Shown in pieces: positions 1 through 11,649 of a stretch of 64,000 bases of DNA. The position numbers and the translations under genes are program-made. How positions within the stretch are numbered: position 1 is the first letter of the stretch; each line of letters starts with the position of its first letter. The notes beneath the pieces were generated by a model. It saw nothing but the letters and a program-made list of their open reading frames with translations, searched no databases and was not told the origin of the DNA. Source of the stretch: Eunapius fragilis (taxonomy: Eukaryota; Porifera; Demospongiae; Spongillida; Spongillidae); the NCBI GenBank assembly GCA_963681505.1, contig OY811979.1, positions 7,275,182-7,339,181 on the forward strand. The letters run 5' to 3'.

Positions 1-470
1 TGCCCCAAACATGCATGCATTAGAATGAGTTACATTGTCAAATAGCACAGAAGTTCAGAAGTTTGGTTTCTTATGAACAAGTAAAAAGCACAACCTTACC
101 AAACTGTGCTGGGCAGCCTAAGGGTGCTTCCAGCAATTACCCCATCAATACTGTTTCACACACATCCTTGTTTGTCAAATTGTAGTTTATTAATTCATAA
201 TGAACCACGAGCATCAAAACCTGAGCACCCTTATCTCACTCATGGCATCATTTCATTCACATAAAGTTGTGTATCTCTAGGTTGGCTGTTTGTTCTTAAT
301 TACGATGGGTAGAATTCATTAATTCATAATGAACCATGAGCATCAAAACCTGTTTAACCTGTTACAGATACTAATAGGTACAATGTGTTAGACCTTAGTA
401 TTTGCAAGACTTTGTGTTGAGCAAATGTTCTTTAGTTTTTGTTAAGGTGTCTTTTTGCAACCAGAAGTCA

Positions 471-634
471 GTTGCAGTGTCATCCCGGGAAGGTTCAAAA
501 CACAATCGTTGTCCTATTTTGTATTATTAGTGTCAATGCCTAAGCTTTTATGCATGTCACATTTATGCCCAAAAAAACATGGCGGCGATTGGTGCGACAT
601 GTTGTTTGGAACCTTCCCAGGATGACACTGCAAC
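471..634. mobile_element. Short MITE-like element with 26-bp terminal inverted repeats
   Basis: The stretch 471-496 (begins GTTGCAGTGTCATCC) is repeated in inverted orientation at 609-634 with about one mismatch. About 112 bp without coding potential lie between. The same element is at 24178-24341 in copy B. No target duplication was resolved. The rest of 1-736 shows no gene. Confidence 0.6.
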
Positions 635-736
635 CCCTCTATTCAATTTTGCACGTGCCTATTGTGAGTACTTTATCTCCAATGTTTTATGATTGCACCA
701 TTTATTGGCGTTTTTTTTACATGTAGATCAAGTGCG

Positions 737-2748
737 ATGTCAGATAAAGATTTTTCAACTAAAGGTATATTTTTCGTCTCTTAATGTAGCAATGTTTATC
801 CTAGATCCTTACTAAGTTTAAGTTGAATAGCTATACCCCTTACAATTATTCCCGCTATCCAAATTAGCTGTTGGAGGAGGAGATGAACCTGACGCCCTGG
901 CAGGATGATTCCCTGATTTAAATTGTTCAAACTCTACCCGAAAAAGAACCTTACAGTAGACGTTATATCCTAAGTCGTACCTAAGGTAGTCTTATGCATA
1001 TTGCATACATCAGTCCCTTAGTTAACCATACTGTAGGTTAACCTGAGTCGCATGGAGTTTAAATTCTGGTGCCGTTTGTAACCTCCGTAACAACCTTTCC
1101 TCTATTGTAATTAGGGGGCCGTGGAGGAAGAGGAGGGGACCGTGAAGGGCTAGAAGCTGGTAAGGATTCCCTGAGTTTCGGTTGTAAATGTTCACTGATA
1201 ACATGAGCCGGAGGGGGGGTGGGATCCTCCAACCATGTGACCTTACTAACCCCCTTAACAATCTTTCCTCTATCCTCTTTCCCCCCCCACATTGAACCAT
1301 TATGGGATCTCAACCTTCTTATTCTGGGAGGGGAAGTATCTAATTGCATTTAAATTGGAGGTTTAAGACTAAATTCCTAGATGGAGCTGGTGAGTATCAT
1401 GTAGAAAAGGAATTATTAACAACATAGCTGTTTCTTTCACCACAGGACCCAGTTTCAGTAGAGGGACAAAAAGAAGTAAGTAATGGATTTATTATGTCCA
1501 AGTGAATCATTATGTACGTAAGGGTTGTATATGTATTTTCACCAAGAAAATTGAATCAGTTAAGTTTAATCAGTCATCTCACTGCATCAGTTATATAAAT
1601 CACCTGCATTACCTCCAACCATGGATGTGATGGAAGCATCGTAGGATCTCTCCTAACTAGCTTAGAGAATAAATGTATGTGTTAGTAAAGATAAAACAAA
1701 TCAGTATGTGTTTTATTCTATTTCTAGGCTCAGGGCACACAATGAACACAAGTAGCAAGAGTCAATCAGAATATAATGAAGGTAAGGAAAGGATTCATTA
1801 AATGACTAAAGACGAATGGTGTCATGTATGTTTGGTGGTTATGTAAAATAAAATATATGGTTGTGAATTTTAGGGACATCAACTATGCACATATGCAGCA
1901 CATAGGGGCCTAAAGTACAAACACCTCATTCCATATATCTTCACCACCCACCCACCCACCCACCCAAATAGAGGAGGCGGAGGAGGCTAAGGACGAAGTG
2001 GAGAATGCTAAGCCCATGGAGGCTGAGACCACAGTGGTGGAGGCTAGGAAAGACATGGCGGAGGATCAAACTAATATAGTTCTGTCTGAGACCAAAGCTG
2101 AGGAGGCTAGTAAAGAAGTGGAAACAGCTGAGGTCAGAGTGGCGGAGGCTACATTCGTGGAAAAGAAGCAGGAAATACAGGAGACAATAAAAAGCAAAAA
2201 GAAGCAATTGGAGGAGCAAATGCAGAAATTGGAGGAAGAAAAGAAAGCATTGAACGAGCGAATACAGAAATTGGAGGAGCAAATGCAGAAATTGGAGGAA
2301 GAAAAGAAAGCATTGAACAAGCGAATACAGAAATTGGAGGAGGATTTGGCAAAAGAACAATCGGTACAGCAAAATGTTCTCCCATGCAGTGCATGCATGT
2401 GCACGTTCCATTCAGGCTGTAGATGTCATCATTTAGGGAAGTTTACATACATGCACTTCCAAATCATCCCTGATGTGCTTGGGGAACGATGGGTTGTGGT
2501 TCCTGGTAGTAATGTGGTCAAAATAGTGTATTACATTTAAGATTCTTATCTAATTAACCAGCAGACTCTGCAGAATGCTCAGACAATAAATTGGATACAA
2601 AGTCAGCTATCTCAGAAAGAAACACAACTATCTCAGAAAGAAACACAACTATCTCAGACAGAAACACAACTATCTCAGATACAAACTCAGCTATCTCAGA
2701 TACAAACTCAGCTAACTGAGAAAGAGAAGCAACTCACATCACTGCAAG
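737..2748 (+). CDS. Micro-exon gene A, 5' part: start exon, RGG exon, coiled-coil exons
   Basis: Exon chain read from splice signals: 737-764 (MSDKDFSTK, starts at ATG), 1115-1159 (RGG-rich, [12 protein letters not shown]), 1381-1389 (three codons), 1446-1475, 1728-1781, 1972-2363 and 2562-2748. Internal introns are phase 1 except the one between the last two exons (phase 0), whose summed length (579) is again divisible by three. 1972-2363 encodes a highly charged coiled coil with repeated [11 protein letters not shown] units; 2562-2748 encodes seven-residue TQLSQKE-type repeats. A further candidate exon at 869 ([13 protein letters not shown]) has GA instead of GT at its donor and is probably skipped. 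I infer that this is the N-terminal part of the locus whose NTPase exon begins at 11650; no transcript evidence is visible here. Function is not recognised; the pattern suggests an oligomerising N-terminus. Confidence 0.6.
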
Positions 2749-2839
2749 GTGAGGGAGTAATTGATGAGGGAGGGTGCACAGGGAAGCTGCTACATGTATG
2801 TGGAATTGTAATGAGATGTTAAATGGATGGTTGGATGGG

Positions 2840-3074
2840 TGGATCCATCCATCCATCCATCCATCCATCCCATCCCGTCCCATCCCATCCCATCCCATCC
2901 CATCCCATCCCATCCCATCCCATCCCATCATCCCATCCATCAATATATCTAATATTCCTGCCGGGCTTATATACAAAAGTAGGTCTACTAAAGTCCCTCT
3001 TACAGAGTGGTAGATCTACAAGTAATATCACAAAAGATAAATAGCACAGATTCCTAGAAGGGGCCCATGTATGT

Positions 3075-3106
<32 letters not shown>

Positions 3107-3496
3107 ACATACACAAACCAGTGCTGCTTAGAAATAGTGGTTTTGGTGGGTATGACTGTCAGTTTGCTATGCCCAGATGCAAAGCCACTAATGGAAGTCA
3201 CCCATGGAATGTTGATTTACATGAGATGGTGGCAAATAGATAGGCTAATGCCTTTGTGTTTAGGACTCTGCAATTAATGAGACATACTGTCACAAACCCT
3301 CTGAGGATCACAGCACTTGGTGTCATATTTTATGTCTGTTTTTGGATCTGGTGCAGTGCTGCTTCCAAACATATTACAGACCTGTGAGTTCCATAGGCTT
3401 TTACATTTGGTCATATGTGTAGCAACAAACTTGACAGTCATCCTCACCTGAACCACTAATTCTTCTTGTAAGTAGCATTGGAATTTCAGTGTGCGT

Positions 3497-3545
<49 letters not shown>

Positions 3546-3560
3546 TGTGTGTGATGTGAT
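2840..3560. repeat. Microsatellite cluster: (CATCC)n, (CA)n, (GT)n
   Basis: 2846-2940 is CATC/CATCC repeats, 3075-3101 is (CA)n and 3496-3544 is (GT)n. Apparent reading frames ([23 protein letters not shown]) are repeat translations. Nothing gene-like is seen between them. Confidence 0.9.
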
Positions 3561-3640
3561 GTGAGTGTTTGTGTGTGTAGCATTGGAACCTTTCTTTCTT
3601 GGAGGATGTGCAATTTATTTTTGTAATATGTTGACAAGGA

Positions 3641-4165
3641 TTGTACGGTACGTACTACCAGTACCGATACGCGTGCATAACATCATGTAGAAATTGTGTC
3701 CCTGTCAATTTGGTCATACTCTTTGTGTGCCATTCATTGCGTGGCCATTTATAGGCTTACAACCTATAACAGTACGTCAGAGCCATGATATATAGTGCCC
3801 GGTGTATCAACTAGGTTATGGGAGAGGCGTGGTCGAGTTAAAGATACATGCGAGGTAACCCTTCCTTATTATTGGGATATGCGTTCTGCTGGCACATATA
3901 ACACCCACCATTTTTCATTTCATCTGCACGGCTGGCACACACACCCATGAACCACACCCATGAACTTCCACACGTCTCATGTCATGACTATTCACACTCT
4001 TTCCACCATAAGACACTATTCTTTTCCCCTTGCTGTAAACCCTGTAAATTGTTATGTTGTATGCTACATAGATTCACTCATATGCTTTGTCGATTTGAAC
4101 TTTTTCTTTTGGTTACAGTGCTTTCACTGGCCTACCCTATTTTTGTTATGTTTATATTCAGATTC
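3641..4165 (+). repeat. Dispersed repeat, inverted partner at 57298-57868
   Basis: This block matches 57298-57868 in reverse orientation, including the shared stretches around 3780-3850 (AGAGCCATGATATATAGTGC) and 3960-4110. It is an unclassified interspersed element. Apparent translations are similar at both loci only because the DNA is similar. Confidence 0.75.
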
Positions 4166-5330
4166 ATTCTCTTTATGTTTGGTCCTACATGAGCAAGTAA
4201 CATTACCTTCTATTTCTTTAGTGGTCATAATTGTATCAGCACAAAATGGTAGTATGTCTTGTCAGACTCATGCCCTTCACTGTGTGCTCATATCCCATGG
4301 CCTCCTCTACATGGTCATGTCCAAAGGCCTCCATGTCACTGATGTGGATCTATTTCACACATGCAACTGGACTGTGTGTTGCATGTATTGGACTGGTGTC
4401 AGTGGGGTAGGAAGCACGGGGGTTGTGGGGGCAAATGTCACAATACGTTTGTCAGAGGCCCCCGTGAGGCTCCACTGTACATGTCCCATATACCATTCAC
4501 TTTACTCAAATTGGGAGGGTTTTAAAGACTCCTCTATTTCAGCTGATAGTGGTCATGAAAGAGTTGGAATGATGGGGGGGGGGGGGGGGGGGGGGGGGGG
4601 CTCAAATGTCATGTCCCCATCTACTGTAGGTGCCTAGGTGCTCTTGTATATATACTAGTCCTGAAGCTTCTTGTAAGTAAAATACCAACTCACTACTGCG
4701 TGTATATACCCATGGGTAAATAGAAGCCATATCAGTGAATGCTCTCTGTATAAACTCTACAGTGGCCCAGTCTTTCCAAATCTTTGAGATAGGCTAAGCA
4801 ATAATCTTCACTGCCACTTATGCAAGGCTTCCCATCTGTCCACAAGTAGCTTGCACAAAAATAAATCCTCCAAAAAGGTACCAATGCTACAAGCACACAC
4901 ACATACATACACACACACACATACACACATACATACATACACAATGGTAGCTTTGAAAAAGCTTAGCAAGCTGCGTTTGGACCTCCACCAATGGTAGCCC
5001 CTATATGTTGGGACACCCAGGCCATTACAAGGCCACCAATGGATGCATGCTACTTGCTCCACCACATGAGGGCTTCCATCCCCACCAGTAGACACCTCTT
5101 TCACATGGGATTTCCCACCCACTTCACAGCAGGTGCCCCTAGCTACCTCCACATCAGGGCACCCCCTCTTCCATAGATGTCACACTTCGACGTAGGGATC
5201 TCCTTCCCCCTTTTTACCTTCCATCCAGGAGACACCCTCCTCCACACAGTATACCCCTCCTAAACTGTGTAACACCACTAATGGTCTTATTTCAAAATAC
5301 TCTAAATTAGTTATGTTCTATCTCATGAAG
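4166..5330. other. No gene recognised; poly-G and (CA)n tracts
   Basis: 4574-4600 is an uninterrupted G run and about 4894-4942 is a (CA)/(CATA) tract. A 225-codon frame across 3960-4637 ends in poly-Gly made by the G run and has no recognisable domain. Confidence 0.6.
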
Positions 5331-5339
5331 AAAAAGAAC

Positions 5340-5550
5340 TGATGGAACAAGTTATAATAACATTATTTGTGAGAAAGTTAGTATATAGGATTGACAGGTA
5401 ATAGCCCTATATTTAGCACATTTGTAGGACATTATGTTGTTCAACTGTGTGCGTATTACATTTCCCCTTAGTAGACCCTTGTTTCCTTTCTTTTTGCCTT
5501 CCAATCCTATATGCCATCAACTTTCTCATAGAGAATGTCTTTATTACTTG
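5340..5550. mobile_element. Degenerate MITE, same family as 54347-54643
   Basis: The left part contains GAGAAAGTTAGTATATAGGATTGACA and the right part its inverted counterpart near 5505-5545 (CAATCCTATATGCCATCAAC, then TTTCTCATAGAGAATGTC). These match the arms of the nearly perfect palindrome at 54347-54643, with many substitutions. Confidence 0.6.
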
Positions 5551-5579
5551 TATGCAAGGCTTCCATCTCTAGGTGAGCA

Positions 5580-6421
5580 GATCTAGAAGTAGCTTTCCTC
5601 CTCATCCTCCTACTTCTACCTTCCTACCCGTTGCATCCTCCACCTCTTCCTCCTTCCATTTTTCCCGTTGCATCCACCCCCCACCTTCTCCCCCTCCTCT
5701 CCCCCCCATCCTATCTTCCTTCATCCACCCATCCTCCTCCCCTTCACCTCCCCTCTTCCTCTCTTCCTCCTCTCCTCCCCCTCCTCCTCCTCTTACTCCC
5801 TCTCATTTTACCTCCTTCTCCTCCTATCTTCCTTCATCTACACACCCTCCTCCTCCCTGCCCTCCTCCTTTTACTCCCTGTCATTTTTCCTCCTACCGTC
5901 CTTCCTATTACACCTACCCCTCCCCCTCCTCCTTTCTTTTGATTTCATCTACACCTCCCCTCCCCTCCTCCTCCTCCTCATCCTCCTACGTCTACCTTCC
6001 TACCTGTTGCATCCCCCCCTCCTCCTTCCATTCTTCCCGTTGCATCCACCCCCACCTTCTCCTCTTCCTCTACCTCCTTTTCCTCCTCTCCCTCCTCTTC
6101 CATTCTTCCAGCATCCGCCCATCCTCCTCCTCCCCTCCCCCTCCTCCTCCTACATGTATCTTCCTTCATCCACCCATCCTCCCCTCCTCCTCCTCCTCTT
6201 ACTCCCTCTCATTTTCCCTCCTACCTTCCTTCCTATTACACCTACCCCTCCCCCTCCTTGCATCCACACCTCCACATCCTTCTTACCCGTTGCATCCTCC
6301 CCTCCTCCCCGTCTTCCTCCTTCCATTCTTCCAGTTGCACTCACCCCTCTCCCTCCTTTACCTCCTCGTGTTCCTCCTCCCCATCCTCTACCTCCCCCCT
6401 CCTCTACCTCCTCCTCCCCTC
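5580..6421 (+). repeat. 840-bp polypyrimidine (TCC/CTC-rich) tract
   Basis: Almost pure C/T with CTCCTCC, TTCCTCC and CATCCACC units. It keeps three frames open on the plus strand (Ser/Pro/Leu-rich), so the long frames here are not genes. The same composition resumes at 10209-10312 beyond the hAT element, indicating that the hAT inserted into this tract. Confidence 0.9.
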
Positions 6422-6422
6422 C

Positions 6423-9400
6423 CAGGGGCGGATACAGGAATTGAATGAGGGGGGTGTCCATAATGAATTATTAATGAGGGGAGGGGTACAATAGCAGCTA
6501 GGGGGTATGGGGGAGCGCTGTAAGCTCCCCCATCGGGGTCTGGGGCTCCGCCCCAGGAGCCAACGCTTTTCGCATCATTAATTAGCTTCCAAAAACCCAT
6601 GCTTAGCACAGTATAGATGCATGCATCTGAAATAGTCATATATCGTGATTTGTGTGCATGATGTACGTAGCTCAGTCGCATTTAAACTATAATCAGGCCG
6701 GGTTACAAAGTACTTCATTTAAATATCGGCGAAAAAGGGTCTATATCAAATAAGTGACCTCTACCACAACTTCTTTCATACGCACTTGAGACTATATACA
6801 TGTAATTACGCGTACATTTCACTTGTACGCGTCAACTTCGGCGCTCGTTTCTAGAAAATTTATATTATTTCGTCAGGTCCAATGATACATGTGTACGCAT
6901 GCAAGCATCCTGTATCTATTCAAAACCCGTACTATATAATGCTAAATATGTTATTGTATCATGTGTCATGCAATGCATGTAAATCCGGGAAACTAACTTT
7001 TTTTAACACAGCAATATATATGAATGACATGACATGTACAAATGAAATGCAATGACATGTACAAATGAAATGCAACATGGCTTACTCGAACAAAATACAA
7101 GATTTAAACATTCTTCTGTTATATTTACTAATATACTGTTGGCAAATTAGGTCAACATTAATTTCAATGTCATTATGCAGGTGCATTAGAGTTAGACCGG
7201 CAAGTCGCTCTGTAGTCATTGAACTTCGAATATAACTTTTTACTCTTCTGTAGCCAGAGAAAGACCTTTCAGCTTCACAGCTAGATACAGGAAGAGTACA
7301 CCCTATTTTTAATAGTACTATGATATTTGGATACACGTCTGCATCACAGCTGACAAAACTTGTAGACAGATCTTCAGGGATATCAGAAACTTCAGATCTT
7401 TTTGTCCAGTGCTTTTGCCACAACTTAATTTCACATAAAAGTGAAGAAGGGGAAGGCATGTCAAGTTTCCAAAAGAGCAAACCTTCCACTAATGGCTGTA
7501 AATTACTTAGTGTAATAATTATACTTGGAACTAAATTAAACAATTCATTACCTACTCTGTTCTCATGGTCAAATCTGCTACTCATTTCTTGATGTAAATG
7601 ATCTAAAAATGGGACTGCAACATTCACACGGTAATAACCTTCAGGTGTAGCACCATCTGTTGTGGCATTTGCACGATAAGTCTGTTTCCCAGCAATTCGT
7701 GGTACACTAATTTCACTACCAACAGCTTCCACAATTCTTTTAACATCTGAAAACTAATCACAAAACTCTGTTTCAATATTCTCTCTTAAATCCTTAATGT
7801 TACTTATTGTTTCATCAATCATATTCGATGCTGCGACAATGTTTCTGTAGTTTAACAGCAATAGGTCTAATTAATTCTAGAGCATTCTTTGCAACCAAAA
7901 ATGACACAATGTTTTGCGTTGACTTCAAGGAATGCAAGAGACCTTGTGCCTTTACTTTTGAATCAGAATCCCAATCCCAATTTTGGTCCAAATTTTTATC
8001 TAGATACACAGAAGGATTAATTATAGCTTCTAAGATAGACATACAGTTCATAAAATGTCTCATAACATGTATGCCGCTCCACCCAACGAGTCCGACAAAG
8101 TCCAAGAAGCTTGCTTTTGGTACAATCTGATTCAAAAGCATCCAAAATATGTTCAAAAAATCTTTGTCGCTTGGGAGAATTATTGAAAAACTTGAATGTT
8201 TCATTAATAACATCTACCATTGAACTTATTTGAGGAACCTTTCAAGCAGAGGCTATGCTAAGGTTAAGAACATGGCTTCTGCAATGGGTATATAAAGCTA
8301 GTGGGCACACAACTTTTATTCTTGCCTGCACTCCAACTCTTTCAGAAGACATAGCAGCTGCACCATCATAAGCTTGTCCTCTGCATTTGAGTATGTCGAC
8401 CTTGTTTTGGGCCAGGCTTAGCATAATAGCTTCTGCAATGTGTGCTCCTGTTGTTCTTATTAACTCCACAAAATCCAAGAACACTTCACTAATATTCTCC
8501 CCCTCAATAAAACGAACACAAATGGATAATATTTCTTTATTGTCATACTTCCCAGTAACTTCATCAGCTATGATTGAAAAAACACTGGTTGAAAGCTGTA
8601 ATGATTTTGTTGTACGTTCTCGAATATAATCAGCAATAATTGATATGATCTCATTTTGTGCTGTTTTTGATGTGCATTTAGCATTTCGTTTTCCTTGTTC
8701 AAGATGGTCCTTTAATACAGTATCAGTTTCAGCCATGAGGTGCAAAAGAGCCAAGAAATTTCCTTTATTAACTGTTGTAGATGTGCTATCATCTCGATGA
8801 CCACGTAAAGGTACATTTTGTTTTCCACAAAATATTATTGCCTTTACTATTGATTTTAAAATACTGAAATTTTTGTCATACAACTCCTTATTCAGACTTG
8901 AAATTTTATAAGGTAAGCTTGATTCTGGGTGTTCCAAACTTTCACATAAGGACATACTCCTTACTACCGCATCTTTATGATATTCAAGTTGTTCATGCAT
9001 AGCTAAATAACCACACTTCCCTGTTGCTTTATTGAACTTCTTCATTGGAATGGATACCAAAACACCTGTTTTGATTTGAGAAGTTGTGGGAGGAAACAGC
9101 ACATAATACTTGCAAAACCCTCCTTGTTGCGATGGGCTATATACTAGCCATTTGTGCTGCTCAAGCCAAGAATTTTGAAACGTGAGCATCTTCTGCTTTT
9201 TCCCACCTTCTTTTGGCACGATTTGTGTGGAAAATTTGTAATCTTTGCCTGGAACAAAATGATTTTTCAAAAAACTGGCCTTTTCTTGAGCTGAAAGTGA
9301 CGTGGACTGTATCGTACCACTGGCCACTTCACCAATGTCATGTGAATACGTGACAAGGGTGTCAGTATCTTCATAAGCTGCAACAGTTATAATTAATATC

Positions 9401-10208
9401 AAACATCAGTTGCATGCCTTTAAATTATGTAACTAGATAAAGTGATGACTTCAGTAATTATACTGCAACGATAACTATAACCTGTTGTTCAGTTGTAATG
9501 GTTGTGTAGATATATGCACATCATTGCCGACTACAAATGATACTGTGCACTTTAAACACATTTAATGTACCTGGTGTGACAGGTGTACTGATTTCAGAGT
9601 GTGCCGTCAATTGGCTGCCAGTATTACCAAAGGAGTGGTGCAATGACATCTCTGGAGCACAATCTATACAGAAAGAATTAGAGTTTTACTAACTCTATAT
9701 TTCTACAAACTTGCCTAGGGAGTCACTGCAACGAGATGTGGAGCAACAGGCACTCTGGAGACAACTGTGTGATTCTGCATGGTATACATGTATACATTTA
9801 AAACTATTGTACAACGAAGAAAAAATCAACACCATATCGTACCGCCAACATCCGATGTTTGATGCTGCGAAGAACCTCTAAAATTATCTGCTGCATGTGC
9901 ATACCCCGAACCGGAACTGCCTTCAGCTTCTACAAGTGGCTGGTCTGCTGTAACCATGGTAGCTAACCAATTAAAATAAAATAGTCATTATTTCTATACT
10001 TCCACCTTCACTGGCAATACGGAGAACTCTCGTGCTAAATGATTACCTGTTTGCTTCACTCGTTTTGAGAAAAACGTGAGTATCGTTGCTGACCGCTTTG
10101 TCGCCACGATAACCAGAAGTGGTTAAGATATGGTTGCGTTAATTTATTCATGATCGGCTGGAAGGGGGGTGTCCGGACACCCTGGACCCCCCCCTGTATC
10201 CGCCTCTG
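6423..10208 (-). mobile_element. hAT DNA transposon with terminal inverted repeats
   Basis: The left end CAGGGGCGGATACAGG (6423-) matches the right end CCTGTATCCGCCTCTG (ending 10208) in inverted orientation. CAGNGGCGGAT is a common hAT terminus. The element contains a minus-strand hAT transposase relic and sits inside a polypyrimidine tract. An exact 8-bp target duplication could not be resolved because the flanks are low complexity. Confidence 0.85.
7082..9957 (-). pseudogene. hAT transposase (zinc-finger MYM-like / DUF4371 type), decayed
   Basis: Minus-strand exons: 9957-9843 (start ATG), 9774-9715 (GC-type donor), 9663-9571, then a long exon from 9377. The two middle leader exons are 60 and 93 bp, both phase 1 on each side. 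The long exon holds a TTF-type zinc-finger region (SWLEQHKWLVYSPSQQGG) and a DUF4371-like catalytic region (FSIIADEVTGKYDNKE; KCRGQAYDGAAAMS). The C-terminal hAT dimerisation region near 7150-7350 reads CEAERSFSGYRRVKSYIRSS. A stop follows SIASA near 8242, and several stops and frameshifts lie between 8240 and 7732, so the gene is inactive. It would have acted as a cut-and-paste transposase on the TIRs at 6423 and 10208. Confidence 0.85.
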
Positions 10209-11571
10209 CCTCCTCTACCTCATCCTCCCCCTCTACCTCATCCTCCCCCTCCTCTACCTCCTCCCCCTCTTCTACCTCCGCCTCGTCTCCCCCTCCTCCT
10301 CCCCTTCCACCGTTTTGGGTAGGGAGGGAATTTAATATTAACCACTTTGTTTTGTTTCAATGGAAGTGTTGACCTTGATATATATATATACCTAAAAGTC
10401 AGTGGAATGTATTTTTTGGGATGTGCAAACTAAGTGCAACTAGAAAAGGCTATTATAAGAGGTTATATACAAAGCCTATGCAAGAACCGAAGCTCTAGAG
10501 CTCTACACAAGGGAATGTATGTTGGTATAAGCCTTTTATGAATATTATTATACACTTATCAGTACAGATTGTGGGTGGCCAGTGGTTTACATAGACAAGC
10601 AAGCATGGTAGAATGGTACTTTGGTAGAATCCAAAGTACCTTGTACATGCTCAACTTGGAAGTTAGAACAAGTAGTTTTGAACTACATGCGTGCATGTCA
10701 TGTCATGCGTGCATGTCATAGGAGTCATTCCCTCAGCAGTAGGTTTCAGGAGTGTCTAGACAAGTTGGTTGAGTTTTGAAAACGTCATTAATTGTATGCA
10801 TCATTCAAAGTATTAATCAATGTTAGCTTGTAACCATAGCTGTATGAATTAATGAATACATAAAAATTAATATAGATAGAAATTTAGCAGAGGTGGGGTG
10901 TTATGTTTAAGAAAATAAAAACATTTACACAAAAAATCTTCCTTCTGGGGAATCAACTCCCAAGTGGATGGCCAGGAATTTGGAAGTCATGAATTACCCC
11001 CCCTCCCCCCCCCCCCCCCCCCCCCATCATCAAGTTGCTTATTTAGTGTGGTCATCTGGTATTTCCTTCTGTGGTGATCCTGAGGCCCTTCCCTTCTCTC
11101 CCCTCGCATTTACAAGTCTGAAGGGGGGGGGGGGGGTGGAATAATAAGAAATGCTGGGGTTTATAATGGTAGTCACATTCATCATAGTGTGGTTGTCAGT
11201 TCATCATCATCTGATGTGGTCATCAGGTTGATAACTGATCAAATGTGGTCATTAGTTTAGTCATCTAATGTGATCATCAGGTTAATCATCGAATGTGGTC
11301 ATCAGGTTGTTTATAATGTACAGGTTCATCATCTGGTGTGGTCATCAGATTCATGCCTTCCCATCTCATCCCATCCCATAGGAAGATTTTGCAGGTGTTT
11401 TGAGATAGTTTTATGTCCGTATGTGTTAACAATTCATGTATACAATGAATCAAAGCATAATAGAAATACAAAAGCAAATAACATCAGCATTGACTACACT
11501 GAACACTGTGTGTATAGTTGCTTATTAATGTGATCATCTTTTGAGTTAAGTGTGTTCATTATGTCTTACAG
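10209..11571. other. No gene; polypyrimidine continuation, homopolymers, TGTGGTCATCA repeats
   Basis: 10209-10312 continues the CTCC-rich tract. 10995-11025 is a C run and 11120-11137 a G run. 11165-11345 is a degenerate array of TGTGGTCATCAGGTT-like units, related to the larger array at 27000-27860. Confidence 0.7.
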
Positions 11572-11592
11572 CTCAACACCAAGCTTACGAAG
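11572..11592 (+). CDS. 21-bp symmetric micro-exon before NTPase exon A
   Basis: Flanked by TTACAG and GTATGT; with a phase-1 entry it reads AQHQAYE and exits in phase 1, matching the entry phase of the large exon at 11650. It is probably spliced to it through the 57-bp intron 11593-11649, which would be very short. Confidence 0.55.
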
Positions 11593-11649
11593 GTATGTTG
11601 GATTTTTAGAAATTACAGGAGTGCAAGTCAAATGTACATGTATCTGCAG

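Larger units (their letters stand above)
1..2950 (+). repeat. Segmental duplication, copy A (partner 23708-26999)
   Basis: Position 1 aligns with 23708 and the two stay collinear to the CATCC-rich tract near 2950. By eye I found only about three substitutions in the first 1.5 kb (for example near 339 and 1177). Copy B has about 404 extra bases after 25243 and small in-frame indels in its coiled-coil exon. The left edge is cut by the window, so the duplication may extend upstream. It could be a true tandem duplication or a haplotype or assembly duplication. Confidence 0.93.

Noticed and set aside
1941-2411. Hydrophobic Leu/Phe-rich minus-strand frame, membrane-protein-like
   Set aside because: Antisense of the coiled-coil exon; the plus strand has matching splice sites and conserved frame between copies.
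3960-4637. 225-codon plus-strand frame with a poly-Gly end
   Set aside because: It starts inside a dispersed repeat and ends in a G run; no domain, no start context.
5573-6448. Reading frames of 258-291 codons rich in Ser, Pro and Leu
   Set aside because: They are translations of a C/T-only tract that is open in all three plus frames; no splice borders or domains.
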